Source of the DNA: Nocardia mikamii NBRC 108933
GTDB taxonomy: Bacteria > Actinomycetota > Actinomycetes > Mycobacteriales > Mycobacteriaceae
Assembly: GCF_001613505.1 (NCBI RefSeq)
Contig: NZ_BDCM01000004.1
Coordinates: forward strand, 310,001-374,000
Length of the DNA: 64,000 bases
Direction of reading: 5' to 3'
Part shown: piece after piece, positions 35,935 to 44,204 of the stretch
Numbering within the stretch: the first letter of the stretch is position 1
Layout: each line of letters opens with the position of its first letter
Program-made: the position numbers and the translations under genes
Notes under the pieces: generated by a model
Told to the model about the DNA's origin: nothing
The model's input: the letters and a program-made list of their open reading frames with translations, nothing else
The model's database searches: none

Positions 35935-36546
35935 ATGACGGCACCGCTCACGGTCGGCTTCGACCTCGATATGACGTTGATCGACTCGCGGCCCGGCATC
36001 CGCGCCTGCTATCGGGAATTGTCGCGGCGCACCGGCACGCCGATCGACAGCGATCTGGTCGTCACCCGCCTCGGCCCGCCGCTGGAACACGAGCTGGCCA
36101 ACTGGTTCCCCACCGACCGCGTCCCGGCCGTCGCCGATCTGTATCGGGAGATGTATCCGGAGTACGCGATCACCGGCACCGTGGAACTGCCCGGCGCCCG
36201 TGCGGCGGCCGCGGCGGTCCGGGCGCTGGGCGGCCGCGTGATCGTGGTCACCGGCAAATACGAACCGAACGCGAAACTGCACCTGACCCACCTCGACATT
36301 CCGGCCGACGCGGTGATCGGCGACCTGTGGGCCGAGCAGAAGGCCCAGGCGCTGCGCGACCACGAGGCGAGCGTGTACGTGGGCGACCATATCGGCGATA
36401 TGCGCGGCGCCCGCACCGCGTCGGCCTATGCGGTCGGCGTGACCAGCGGTCCGTGCGACGCGGCCCAGCTGCGGGCCGCAGGTGCCGATGTCGTCCTGCG
36501 CGACCTCACCGAATTCCCCGGCGTGCTGCACGGGCTCGTCGGCTGA
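35935..36546 (+). CDS. HAD superfamily phosphatase
   Basis: A 203-residue haloacid-dehalogenase-fold protein of the phosphoglycolate phosphatase-like type. Motif I is GFDLDMTLIDS with both Asp residues, motif II VVTGKYEPNAK (Thr), and motif IV VYVGDHIGDMRGAR. A helical cap lies between motifs I and II (residues 20-80). The ATG at 35935 is close behind the SdpI-like gene and both may be cotranscribed. Natural substrate cannot be deduced. Confidence 0.88.
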   Translation: MTAPLTVGFDLDMTLIDSRPGIRACYRELSRRTGTPIDSDLVVTRLGPPLEHELANWFPTDRVPAVADLYREMYPEYAITGTVELPGARAAAAAVRALGGRVIVVTGKYEPNAKLHLTHLDIPADAVIGDLWAEQKAQALRDHEASVYVGDHIGDMRGARTASAYAVGVTSGPCDAAQLRAAGADVVLRDLTEFPGVLHGLVG

Positions 36547-36559
36547 CCCGGCCGGGCGG

Positions 36560-36949
36560 CTACCGCCGGTCCGTGTCGCACTCCGGTGCGGGGATCGAGC
36601 GGGACAGCGGGCTGCCGGCCGGGAGGACGTAGAACACGGTGAGCCGCAGGGGTTTTCGAGTGCGGTTGCGGGCCGTGTGGGCGTGGGCGGCGCCGGCGGG
36701 CTCGCGGAACATCCGGCCCGGGCGATAGCTCACCGGTACGCAGTCGGTTCCGGGGTGGTCCAGGGTGCTGCCGGTGACCAGGACGAACAGGGTGCCGTCG
36801 TGATAGTGCCAGCCGCTGTCACCGCCCGGTTCGACGATCGTCTGCCGGAGCAGGAACTGCCATCGCACCGGCCGAAACCGCATCAGAACCCGGCTGCGCG
36901 TACCGATGGCCGGCGGCGGATTGGGCCGAAACCTTCCGAGGACGGGCAT
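36560..36949 (-). CDS. Cupin domain protein
   Basis: A 129-residue single-domain cupin. Motif 1 is visible as PGGDSGWHYHDGTLFVLVTG (two His plus a Gly-rich turn), and the second barrel half has AGAAHAHTARN with further His residues, so a metal site is likely. A Cys-rich Arg/Pro N-terminal extension up to 37141 is in frame but not cupin-like. ATG 36947-36949 is a tentative start without a clear ribosome site. Function unknown; cupins of this size often act as sensors or simple isomerases. Confidence 0.68.
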   Translation of the reverse strand: MPVLGRFRPNPPPAIGTRSRVLMRFRPVRWQFLLRQTIVEPGGDSGWHYHDGTLFVLVTGSTLDHPGTDCVPVSYRPGRMFREPAGAAHAHTARNRTRKPLRLTVFYVLPAGSPLSRSIPAPECDTDRR

Positions 36950-37110
36950 GGCACCGATGATGCCGGAAACAGAATCCGGGCAGCTGCGGACCGGGCAGCC
37001 GCGCGGCGAATACATGATCACGGCGACGCCCGCCAGGATCCGGCCGAAATGAGCATCCGGTTGCATGAAATCCGCCGGTTTGAGAAAACGGATGTGCCCT
37101 TTGCGATGAG

Positions 37111-37137
37111 CCAACGCCCTGGCGGGCGGGGCGTTGG
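37111..37137 (-). terminator. Hairpin downstream of drrB-like gene
   Basis: CCAACGCCC-9 nt-GGGCGTTGG, a perfect 9-bp stem, lies 19 bases after the permease stop on the minus strand. There is no U tract. A role in ending the exporter transcript before the cupin gene is likely. Confidence 0.6.
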
Positions 37138-37155
37138 TCACAATCCTCGCTTGTC

Positions 37156-37920
37156 TCAGTTGGTCCTACGGCGGAACAGCGAGCGCGACCAGAGGTAGCC
37201 GACCACCGCGAAACCGAGGCACCAGGCCACCGCCGCGAAGCCGTTGCCTCCGATGGCCGTACCCATGAGCAGTCCGCGCAGCGTTTCGGTCAGAGGTGTG
37301 AAGGGCTGGTACTCCGCGAATTGCCGGACACCGGTGGGCATGGTGTCGGTCGGTGCCAGGCCGCTGCCGAGGAAAGGAAGGAAGATCAGCGGAGTGGGGG
37401 TATTGCTCGCCCCCTCCGGCGTTTTGGCGGCCAGCCCGAAACCCACTCCGAGCCAGGCCAATCCGAAGATCACCAGGGCGATGAGGCCGAAGGCGGCGAG
37501 CCACTCCACGATCGTGGCATCGGGGCGGAAGCCGATCAGCACGGCGACCACCACCATCAGCCCGACGCCGAGTACGCCCTGGATCACGGTGCCGGCGACC
37601 TGTCCGGTGAGGATCGAGGAATGTGCCATGGGCATGGTCCGGAACCGGTTCACGATGCCCTTGGTCATATCCGAGGCGATGGCCACCGCGACGCCGACCA
37701 CCAGATAGGCCGGGATGATGAGCATCATGCCAGGAACCAGATAGTCGATGTAGCTACCACCGGTGGCCTTCTCCAGCGCGCCGCCGAAGATGTAGTCGAA
37801 CATCAGCAGCATCACCAGCGGCATGATGAACATGCTGATCGTCATGCCGGGATATCGCTTGGCGTGCACCAGGTTCCGGCGCAACATGGTGCGGGAGTCG
37901 GCGAGGGTGTGCGTGGTCAT
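37156..37920 (-). CDS. ABC-2 type exporter permease, DrrB family
   Basis: A 254-residue polytopic protein with six membrane helices and the DrrB/ABC-2 pattern (ISMFIMPLVMLLMFDYIFGGAL, VAIASDMTKGIVNRFRTMPM, TPTPLIFLPFLGSGLAPTDTMP, FAEYQPFTPLTETLRGLLMG). The last segment is the hallmark of the daunorubicin-resistance permease group. ATG 37918-37920 overlaps the ATPase gene stop (ATGA). Together with DrrA it forms a lipid or drug exporter; the substrate cannot be told. Confidence 0.92.
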   Translation of the reverse strand: MTTHTLADSRTMLRRNLVHAKRYPGMTISMFIMPLVMLLMFDYIFGGALEKATGGSYIDYLVPGMMLIIPAYLVVGVAVAIASDMTKGIVNRFRTMPMAHSSILTGQVAGTVIQGVLGVGLMVVVAVLIGFRPDATIVEWLAAFGLIALVIFGLAWLGVGFGLAAKTPEGASNTPTPLIFLPFLGSGLAPTDTMPTGVRQFAEYQPFTPLTETLRGLLMGTAIGGNGFAAVAWCLGFAVVGYLWSRSLFRRRTN

Positions 37921-38855
37921 CGTGCGGTTTCCTTCTCGGGTGCGGTGTGGCCGGTGAGGGCGAGGAAGACGTCGTCGAGATCGGGGGTGTGCACCGAGAG
38001 GCTCTCGGGCTCGATGTGGGCGCGGCCGAGCCGGTCCAGGACGTCGCGCAGCGAGGCGACGCCGCCGTCGCTGGGCACCGCCAGGGTGGAGTCCGTGGTC
38101 GTTCCGCCGAGTAGTCCGGCAGCGCTGCGCAGCTGTTCGTCGTCGCCGAAGGTCAGGCGGATATGTCCGCCCGGCACAAGGCGTTTCAGCTGGTCGGGTG
38201 TGCCCTCGGCGACGATCCGGCCGTGGTCGAGCACCGCGATCCGGTGTGCGAGCTGGTCGGCCTCCTCCAGATACTGGGTGGTGAGGAAGATGGTGACGCC
38301 GTCGGCGACCAGCTCGCGGATGATGTCCCACATTCCGCGCCGGCTGCGTGGGTCCAGACCCACGGTGGGTTCGTCGAGGAAGATGATGCGTGGCTCGCCG
38401 ACCAGCGTCATCGCCAGATCGAGCCGTCGCGTCATACCGCCGGAGTAGCTTCCGGCGACCTTGTCGGCGGCGTCCAGCAGATCGAATCGGGCCAGCAGGT
38501 CGTCGGCGATGCGCCGGCCCTCGCCGCGGGGCAGATGGTGCAGATCCGCCATCAGCAGCAGGTTCTCGCGTCCGGTGAGCAGTTCGTCGACCGCCGAGAA
38601 CTGGCCGGTCACGCCGATGGCGGTGCGGACGGCGTCGGGTTCGGCGACCGGATCGTGGCCGCCGACGCGCAGACTGCCGTCGTCGGGCCGGGTCAGCGTG
38701 GCGAGGATGTGAACGGTGGTGGTCTTGCCCGCGCCGTTGGGTCCGAGCAGCGCGAAGATCCTGCCCTCGGGCACGGTGAGGTCGATACCGTCGAGCACCA
38801 CGTGGTCGGCGAACGATTTGCGCAGGCCGGTGACCGAGATGGCCGGTGAACTCAT
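37917..38855 (-). CDS. ABC exporter ATP-binding protein, DrrA family
   Basis: A 312-residue ATPase: Walker A LLGPNGAGKTTT, signature YSGGMTRRLDLAM, Walker B IIFLDEPTVGLDPRSR and H-loop LTTQYLEEADQLAHR. The C-terminal 80 residues match the DrrA regulatory extension (PDLDDVFLALTGH). ATG 38853-38855 follows AAGGA with 6-base spacing. It is first in a two-gene operon with the permease and is preceded by the EXLDI gene on the same strand. Confidence 0.94.
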   Translation of the reverse strand: MSSPAISVTGLRKSFADHVVLDGIDLTVPEGRIFALLGPNGAGKTTTVHILATLTRPDDGSLRVGGHDPVAEPDAVRTAIGVTGQFSAVDELLTGRENLLLMADLHHLPRGEGRRIADDLLARFDLLDAADKVAGSYSGGMTRRLDLAMTLVGEPRIIFLDEPTVGLDPRSRRGMWDIIRELVADGVTIFLTTQYLEEADQLAHRIAVLDHGRIVAEGTPDQLKRLVPGGHIRLTFGDDEQLRSAAGLLGGTTTDSTLAVPSDGGVASLRDVLDRLGRAHIEPESLSVHTPDLDDVFLALTGHTAPEKETAR

Positions 38856-38986
38856 GGTCGTCCTTTCATATAAAGATAGCGATGAATGCATGCGTCGACC
38901 GAGCCGTGTCCGCGGATTCCCGGCGGACAAGGGGGGCGATATCGAATTGTCGTGCGGCCGAACCCATGTCGGCCCGAAGCGGTGGG

Positions 38987-39502
38987 TCAGATGTCGAGAT
39001 CTTCGATCTGCGGATGCTCGGTCAGATCGCTGATGCGGTCGTACAGCTTGTCGGGAACCCTGCCTTTCAGGTCGGCCGGCGACTCGTAGATGTCCATGGT
39101 GAATTCACCCCAATCCGGATCGGTGACGCCGAGCATCCGCCGCCAATTGGTCAGATCCTTCAGCCAATTCGTGTCGGTGGGGTACTCGGTCCATTCGGAA
39201 CGCTGCCGGTGCAGCACGTATTTGCCCTTGCGCGTGCGGAATACGCGGATCCGCTCGAAACGGGCGTCGCTCATATCGCTCGATTCGGTGAGTAGTGCCC
39301 CCGAGAACCGCACCTGCCGGGCGCCGTTGTGGCCGACCCGCAGGACGATTTCGTCGTATCCCTGCAGCCGCCCCTCCTCCAGTTCGATGTACCGGCGCAG
39401 CGCCGTCACGATCGCCCCCGACAGGTTGCCGCCGACCAGCTCCTGTGCGCGCTGGAACAGGGGGAGATCGTCATCGGAGACGTACACGGTCTTGTTCGGC
39501 AT
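38987..39502 (-). CDS. EXLDI family protein
   Basis: A 171-residue soluble protein ending in the diagnostic ExLDI sequence (IEDLDI). The N-terminus (MPNKTVYVSDDDLPLFQRAQELVGG) looks ribbon-helix-helix-like, suggesting a DNA-binding head, and the middle is a beta-rich domain (RFERIRVFRTRKGKYVLHRQ, WTEYPTD). EXLDI proteins are found next to DrrAB-type exporters and are of unknown function, as here. The ATG is only 6 bases from a TATAGT box on the minus strand and has no ribosome site, so the mRNA may be leaderless. Direct repeats overlap this promoter. Confidence 0.85.
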   Translation of the reverse strand: MPNKTVYVSDDDLPLFQRAQELVGGNLSGAIVTALRRYIELEEGRLQGYDEIVLRVGHNGARQVRFSGALLTESSDMSDARFERIRVFRTRKGKYVLHRQRSEWTEYPTDTNWLKDLTNWRRMLGVTDPDWGEFTMDIYESPADLKGRVPDKLYDRISDLTEHPQIEDLDI

Positions 39503-39508
39503 GGCGTA

Positions 39509-39532
39509 ACTATACGTAGATGTATACGTAGA
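39509..39532 (-). promoter_or_regulatory. EXLDI gene promoter with overlapping direct repeats
   Basis: TATACGTAGA occurs at 39511-39520 and 39523-39532, a 12-bp period. On the minus strand a TATAGT hexamer (39514-39509) lies 6 bases before the EXLDI ATG and overlaps the first repeat. The repeats also contain TACGTA palindromes. They fit a repressor site, perhaps for the ribbon-helix-helix-like EXLDI protein itself (inference). Confidence 0.55.
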
Positions 39533-39662
39533 CGCAAGCGAGTCCTTCCGCGCCGACGCGCGGCGGCGGTGAACCGGTCGCGGGCGTGCTTCGTATCCCC
39601 GCTGTGTGCGTTCGGTCCGGCAGCACGGCCGGCTTCGGACCGCCCCACGGGAAGGAGCGGCG

Positions 39663-41348
39663 ATGCCGACACGAGTGGTCGACTATCTGGTGCAGGCCGT
39701 ATCGGACATGGGCGTGCGACATATCTTCGGGGTCGACGGCGCCAATATCGAAGATCTCTACGACGCGGCCTACGATGCCGCGGAACGGATCACCGCGGTG
39801 GTGGCCAAACACGAATTCGCCGCCGCCACCATGGCCGACGGATATGCCCGCTCCACAGCGGGTCTCGGCGTGGTCTGCGCGACCTCCGGAGGCGGGGCGA
39901 TGAATCTCGTTGCCGGACTGGCGGAATCGCACGCCTCGCGGATTCCGGTGCTCGCACTGGTGGGCCAGGCGCCGACCGATCTGGAAGGTAAAGGCGCGTT
40001 TCAGGATACCAGCGGGCGAGCCGGGACCTTCGACGCCGCAGAGCTTTTCGACACCGTCTCCCTGTATTGCGCGCGCGTGGAGACACCCGCCTCGTTACCG
40101 GCGCATCTGTCCCGCGCCGTCGCGGCCGCACGGGCGGGCGGCCCGGCGGTTCTGCTCCTGCCGAAGGATGTTCAGCAGGCCGAACTCGACGCCGGTGCGT
40201 TCGTCGCGCCGCGTCCGATGCACGGGCGAGACGATGCCGGTATCGACCGGCTCCTGGAGGGGCTGCGGGCGGCCCGGGCGGTGGGCAAGGTCGTGATCAT
40301 CGCGGGCGCGCAGGTCGCTCGCGACGACGCCCGCGACGAACTGCGCGATCTGGCGGCGGTTCTCGACGCCGGGGTCGGCGTCGCACCGGACGCCAAGGAT
40401 GTGTACGACTGCACCGAACACGGCTTCCTCGGTGTCGCCGGAAGTATGGGCCATACGGAACTGGCCGATGCCCTGCGCGGCTGCGCGCTGTGCCTGCTGG
40501 TCGGCACCCGGATGCCGGTCACCGCGCGAGCCGGTCTGGAATCGGTACTCGGCGCGTCGACGGCGTCGGTCGGCGGCGAGCCGCCCTACCTCCCCACGGT
40601 CCACGCGACCAGTAGCGATCTGGCCGCCACTCTCCGCGAATTGACCTCGGAGCTGACGACCGGCGCGGGCCGGGTGCACCGGGCCGAACCGCGGCGGCCG
40701 CGCCGGGCGCCGGATCCACTACCGGTGCCACCGGCGGACGGGCCGGGGCTCCGGTACCGCGATATCGTCGAAACACTCAACGGCACAGTGCATTCCGATA
40801 CCGACGTCTTCGCCGATGCGGGTAATACCGGCGCCTCGGTGGTCCATCACCTGCGTCCGCCGCGCGACGGCCGCTTCGTCGTCGCACTCGGCATGGGCGG
40901 CATGGGTTACGCCTTCGGCGCCGCCATCGGGTCCTGTTTCGCCCGCCGCCACCGCGCCGACGGCACCGAGCGCCGCACCGTGGTCGTGGCCGGGGACGGC
41001 GCTTTCTACATGCACGGCATGGAAATTCACACCGCGATCCAATATCGGCTGCCGGTGACCTTCGTCGTCCTCGACAATTCCGCGCATGGCATGTGCGTGA
41101 CCCGTGAGCAACTGTTCTACGGAGATCGCTACAGCTTCAACAGATTCCACAAGGCGCATCTGGGAGCCGGCATGGCGGCGATGTTCCCGGATCTGCCCGC
41201 CTTCTCGCCGGCGACGCCGGCCGAACTCGCGACAGTGCTGTCGTACTGCCTGGAAACGCCTGGGCCCTCGTTCGTTTCGATCGACTGCGATCCGGACGAG
41301 ATACCGCCGTTCATTCCGTTCCTGTCCGCATCGAGGAGGAATCCGTGA
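39663..41348 (+). CDS. ThDP-dependent acetolactate synthase-like enzyme
   Basis: A 561-residue three-domain thiamine diphosphate enzyme. The PYR domain holds the cofactor-activating Glu51 (AKHEFAAATMADGYAR), the central domain is Rossmann-like, and the PP domain has the GDG metal motif at about 444 followed 25 residues later by the Asn (VVLDNSAHG). The second Asn of the usual NN is Ser. It resembles acetolactate synthase and related carboligases/decarboxylases, but lacks obvious ALS-specific neighbours such as ilvN. ATG 39663 follows AAGGAG by 6 bases. It is first in a four-gene operon; likely role, generation or ligation of an acyl-anion equivalent. Confidence 0.9.
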   Translation: MPTRVVDYLVQAVSDMGVRHIFGVDGANIEDLYDAAYDAAERITAVVAKHEFAAATMADGYARSTAGLGVVCATSGGGAMNLVAGLAESHASRIPVLALVGQAPTDLEGKGAFQDTSGRAGTFDAAELFDTVSLYCARVETPASLPAHLSRAVAAARAGGPAVLLLPKDVQQAELDAGAFVAPRPMHGRDDAGIDRLLEGLRAARAVGKVVIIAGAQVARDDARDELRDLAAVLDAGVGVAPDAKDVYDCTEHGFLGVAGSMGHTELADALRGCALCLLVGTRMPVTARAGLESVLGASTASVGGEPPYLPTVHATSSDLAATLRELTSELTTGAGRVHRAEPRRPRRAPDPLPVPPADGPGLRYRDIVETLNGTVHSDTDVFADAGNTGASVVHHLRPPRDGRFVVALGMGGMGYAFGAAIGSCFARRHRADGTERRTVVVAGDGAFYMHGMEIHTAIQYRLPVTFVVLDNSAHGMCVTREQLFYGDRYSFNRFHKAHLGAGMAAMFPDLPAFSPATPAELATVLSYCLETPGPSFVSIDCDPDEIPPFIPFLSASRRNP

Positions 41349-42013
41349 CCATCAGCACCGTACCCGCGCTCAGCGATATCCCCGACCATCCGCATCGGGT
41401 CATGCCCGGATTGTTGCGTATCGAGAATTCCGATCGCGAGACGACCACTCCGATCATCATGGATATGCTGCGCTCGGTCTATCCCCACGATCAGGTCTTC
41501 GGGCAGTTCTGCCCGGTGCAGGATTACATCGCCGCACCGCCGCGCGAACTGTACGAATACCTCTCGCACACCCAGAGTTTGGAGGAATGGACCTACAGCC
41601 TGCGCGGCTTCACCGAAACCGACACCCCGGGTCTGTGGGAATCCTACGACCGGCTGGGCAAGGACACCCGGATCTTCACTCGCACCGAGGCCAACCCGGA
41701 TGCGATGACCGTGGATTACCACTGCGCGTGGGACCAGGGTGAACACCTGTGGATGATCTACCTGATGCGTGTCGTCGACGCCCAGGTGGTGTTGAACAAG
41801 CCCGGTTCGGTGGTGCTGTGGACCAATTGCCGGCACCCGTTCTACGACGAGAATCCCCATCCCGACAAGGCACCGGAGGGCCGCAAGGTCTGGGTCGGCG
41901 ATTTCTGGGAGATGTTCTCCGCCGGACACCGGCTGGAGCTGGACAACCTGAAAGCGATCGCCGAATACCGTGCCGCGCACGGGCTTCCGATCACCCCCGA
42001 GTGGATGAAGTGA
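41345..42013 (+). CDS. SRPBCC-like protein of the ThDP/KAS cluster
   Basis: A 222-residue soluble protein starting at GTG 41345, which overlaps the upstream stop (GTGA) and follows GGAGGA with 5-base spacing. The segment QDYIAAPPRELYEYLSHTQS followed by LEEWTYSLRGF resembles the first strand and helices of START/SRPBCC ligand-binding proteins and polyketide cyclases, and the later WTNCRHPFYDENP is striking for a metal-like Cys/His/Asp set. Length exceeds a minimal SRPBCC domain by about 60 residues. Family assignment is tentative; coupling to the neighbours implies a role on the same pathway, perhaps as cyclase or carrier. Confidence 0.72.
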   Translation: MTISTVPALSDIPDHPHRVMPGLLRIENSDRETTTPIIMDMLRSVYPHDQVFGQFCPVQDYIAAPPRELYEYLSHTQSLEEWTYSLRGFTETDTPGLWESYDRLGKDTRIFTRTEANPDAMTVDYHCAWDQGEHLWMIYLMRVVDAQVVLNKPGSVVLWTNCRHPFYDENPHPDKAPEGRKVWVGDFWEMFSAGHRLELDNLKAIAEYRAAHGLPITPEWMK

Positions 42014-42025
42014 GGACGCGCCGAA

Positions 42026-43063
42026 ATGGATTTCACCGATCCCGCCCTGCGGCTGGCACCGGTCAGTCTGGTCGATGTGGCGAGCTATCTGCCGGGTGAG
42101 CCGGTAGGTACCGAATACTTCACACAATTCGCGCGTTCGGAGCGAATGGCGAAGAACGTCATGTTCCGCGCGCCGCACGGCCGCCATCACAAGGGCCGCG
42201 ACGAAACGGCCGTGGATATGGTCGAACGTGCGGTCGCGCCGTTGATCGAACGGCACGGCGCCGGCACGCTCGCCGATATCGACGTGCTGCTGACCCACAC
42301 CCAGCTGCCCGACAATCCCGTCATGGGCGCCGGGCCGGAGGTGGCGCGGCGGCTGGGGATGAACCCGAAATGGGTGTTCGATGTGCACAACGGCGGATGC
42401 GCGGCATTCATCCACATGATGATGCTGGCCCGGATGATTCTGCAGACGACCGACGCCCGCACCGCGTTGATCGCGACGACGCAGAACACCGCCGGACCGG
42501 TCTTCACGCAGACCGAGATTCGCAAACTCGCGCAGGCGCCGGTTCCGGGCGACGGCTGCGGAGTGGGATTGCTGGTCAAGGACAATCGTGCGCCGATCCT
42601 CGACGTGGAATGCCGTACCTTTCCGGAATTCGCCGGGGATATGGATTTCTCCACCGGCTCCGAACGCAAATATTGGGAGCCCGGCGAGGGCCAGGGCTGC
42701 GTGAGCTTCACCGAATCGAAGGTGACGAAGGTCTTCGCGCGCGGCAACCGGCTGGTCCCCGAACTCGCCCTCGCGGTGTGCGACCGCATCGGAGTCAAGG
42801 GCCGCGATATCGACACCTTCGTCACCAACCAGCCGAATCGGCTGTTCCTGCGGAACTGGCACGACGCGTTGGAACTGCCCGCCGAACGCCATCCGGATTC
42901 CTTCGATCGGTGCGGAAATCTGTTCGCCGCGGGCATTCCCGTGACCCTCGATATCGAGAACCGGGCCGGCCGATTGCGCAACGGTTCGGTGGTGCTGCTG
43001 GCGGCTTTCGCCCATGCCGGAGATTTCGCGGCCGCGGCCGCGGTGCGCTGGGGTGCGGCGTGA
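42026..43063 (+). CDS. KAS III-like 3-oxoacyl synthase
   Basis: A 345-residue thiolase-fold protein of the FabH/CerJ type. The nucleophile is Cys125 in HNGGCAAFIH. At the position of the FabH histidine (HQAN) it reads NQPN, so His is replaced by Asn268, while the Asn of the third catalytic position is kept (GNLFAAGIP, Asn298). The protein may therefore acylate, esterify or amidate rather than perform decarboxylative condensation. ATG 42026 follows GAGG with 10-base spacing; its stop overlaps the aminotransferase ATG (TGATG). No acyl carrier protein gene is in the cluster. Confidence 0.85.
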   Translation: MDFTDPALRLAPVSLVDVASYLPGEPVGTEYFTQFARSERMAKNVMFRAPHGRHHKGRDETAVDMVERAVAPLIERHGAGTLADIDVLLTHTQLPDNPVMGAGPEVARRLGMNPKWVFDVHNGGCAAFIHMMMLARMILQTTDARTALIATTQNTAGPVFTQTEIRKLAQAPVPGDGCGVGLLVKDNRAPILDVECRTFPEFAGDMDFSTGSERKYWEPGEGQGCVSFTESKVTKVFARGNRLVPELALAVCDRIGVKGRDIDTFVTNQPNRLFLRNWHDALELPAERHPDSFDRCGNLFAAGIPVTLDIENRAGRLRNGSVVLLAAFAHAGDFAAAAAVRWGAA

Positions 43064-44115
43064 TGGAATTCGATCTGGCACTGAGCGAAAACCCTTTTCC
43101 GCCATTGCCTTCGGTACTGGCGGTGGTGGACGAGGCGATGCGCGACGCCAACCGGTATCCGGAATTCCTCCCCCGGCGACTGCCCGCGGTGATCGCCGCG
43201 CATCTCGGCGTCGATGCCGATCAGGTGGTGGTCGGGGCGGGGGCGACGGGGGTGGCGTTGCAGATCATGCAGGCGGTCGCGGCACCGGGCCGGCGCATGG
43301 TGTTCGCGACGCCGACCTTCGACGGCTACCCGATCATGGCCGCCATGGCGGGACTGGAAGTCGTAGCGGTGCCGCTGGATTCGAGTGGCCGTCAGCGGCT
43401 GGCGGCGATGGCGCGCGCGGTCGACGACCGGACGGCGCTGATCGCGATCTGCCGTCCGCACAACCCGACCGGAACCGTGGCGCCCGCCGCGGAGTTGAAG
43501 GCCTTCCTGTTCGGCGTGCCGCGACATGTTCCGGTGATCCTGGACGAGGCCTATGTGGAATTTCTGGCCGACGCCGAGACCGTCGACCCCTGTGAACTCA
43601 TCGCCCATTATCCCAATCTCCTTGTGTTGCGCACCTTTTCGAAGGCCTACGGCCTCGCCGGACTGCGCATCGGCTACGCCTTCGGCGCGCCGGAGCTGGT
43701 CGCACGGGTGCGGCGGCTGCAACTTCCGTTCGGAATGCCCGACTATGCCGTGGCCGCCGTGCGCGCCTGCTATGCCGCCTCGGCCGAGCTCGCCGGCCGA
43801 ATCGCGGATATCACGGCCGAGCGGGAGTCGCTGCGAACGGCGCTGCGGCACAAGGGTTTCGCCGTGCCGTGCAGCCGTGGCAACTTTCTCTACCTGCCGG
43901 GGCCCGCGGTGCACGCGACGCTGGCGGGTGCGGGGATCGCGGCCAAGGGTTATCCCGACGGCAGTGCGCGGATCGCGGTCGGTGATCCACGTGCCGATGC
44001 CGCGGTGCTGCACGCCTTCGGCGGCCACGCCGAGCCGGTACCGCGCCTACACCCGCCGTCCGGGCGGGCCGCCGGGGATCGGTGCGCCGGCTACCCGATC
44101 GGGGCGGGACGGTAA
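43063..44115 (+). CDS. PLP-dependent class I/II aminotransferase (HisC-like)
   Basis: A 350-residue fold-type I aminotransferase. The Schiff-base Lys is Lys194 (TFSKAYGLAGLRIGYA), with NPTG (Asn134) and DEAY (Asp161) completing the cofactor site. The sequence resembles histidinol-phosphate and aromatic aminotransferases, but its context in a secondary-metabolism-like operon argues for a different substrate. A basic C-terminal tail of about 25 residues follows the domain. The ATG overlaps the KAS gene stop. It is last in the operon; a spacer with TetR-like operators follows. Confidence 0.9.
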   Translation: MEFDLALSENPFPPLPSVLAVVDEAMRDANRYPEFLPRRLPAVIAAHLGVDADQVVVGAGATGVALQIMQAVAAPGRRMVFATPTFDGYPIMAAMAGLEVVAVPLDSSGRQRLAAMARAVDDRTALIAICRPHNPTGTVAPAAELKAFLFGVPRHVPVILDEAYVEFLADAETVDPCELIAHYPNLLVLRTFSKAYGLAGLRIGYAFGAPELVARVRRLQLPFGMPDYAVAAVRACYAASAELAGRIADITAERESLRTALRHKGFAVPCSRGNFLYLPGPAVHATLAGAGIAAKGYPDGSARIAVGDPRADAAVLHAFGGHAEPVPRLHPPSGRAAGDRCAGYPIGAGR

Positions 44116-44120
44116 ATTTT

Positions 44121-44133
44121 CTAGCAGCGCTAG
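44121..44133. promoter_or_regulatory. Operator-like palindrome 1 of DUF1772 gene
   Basis: CTAGC-AGC-GCTAG, a perfect 5-bp inverted repeat around 3 bases, flanked by T and A to give TCTAGCAGCGCTAGA. An almost identical palindrome lies exactly 50 bases downstream, roughly five helical turns, so one dimer at each site on the same DNA face or looping is possible. Confidence 0.65.
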
Positions 44134-44158
44134 ACAACCTAGTCATCCTCATCTACTG

Positions 44159-44186
44159 TTGCCACATAAGCTAGCAACGCTAGATA
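44159..44186 (+). promoter_or_regulatory. Promoter of DUF1772 gene with operator 2
   Basis: TTGCCA (44159-44164) and TAGATA (44181-44186) are separated by 16 bases and resemble -35/-10 elements. The palindrome CTAGC-AAC-GCTAG (44171-44183) covers the spacer and the beginning of the -10, the classical position for a repressor. CTAGC-type dyads are typical for TetR-family regulators; no regulator gene is adjacent. Confidence 0.6.
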
Positions 44187-44204
44187 TCGACTAGGAGTCT
44201 TCCC

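Noticed and set aside
36950..37141. 64-residue N-terminal extension of the cupin protein
   Set aside because: No cupin-like features, and it runs over the hairpin that ends the exporter operon.
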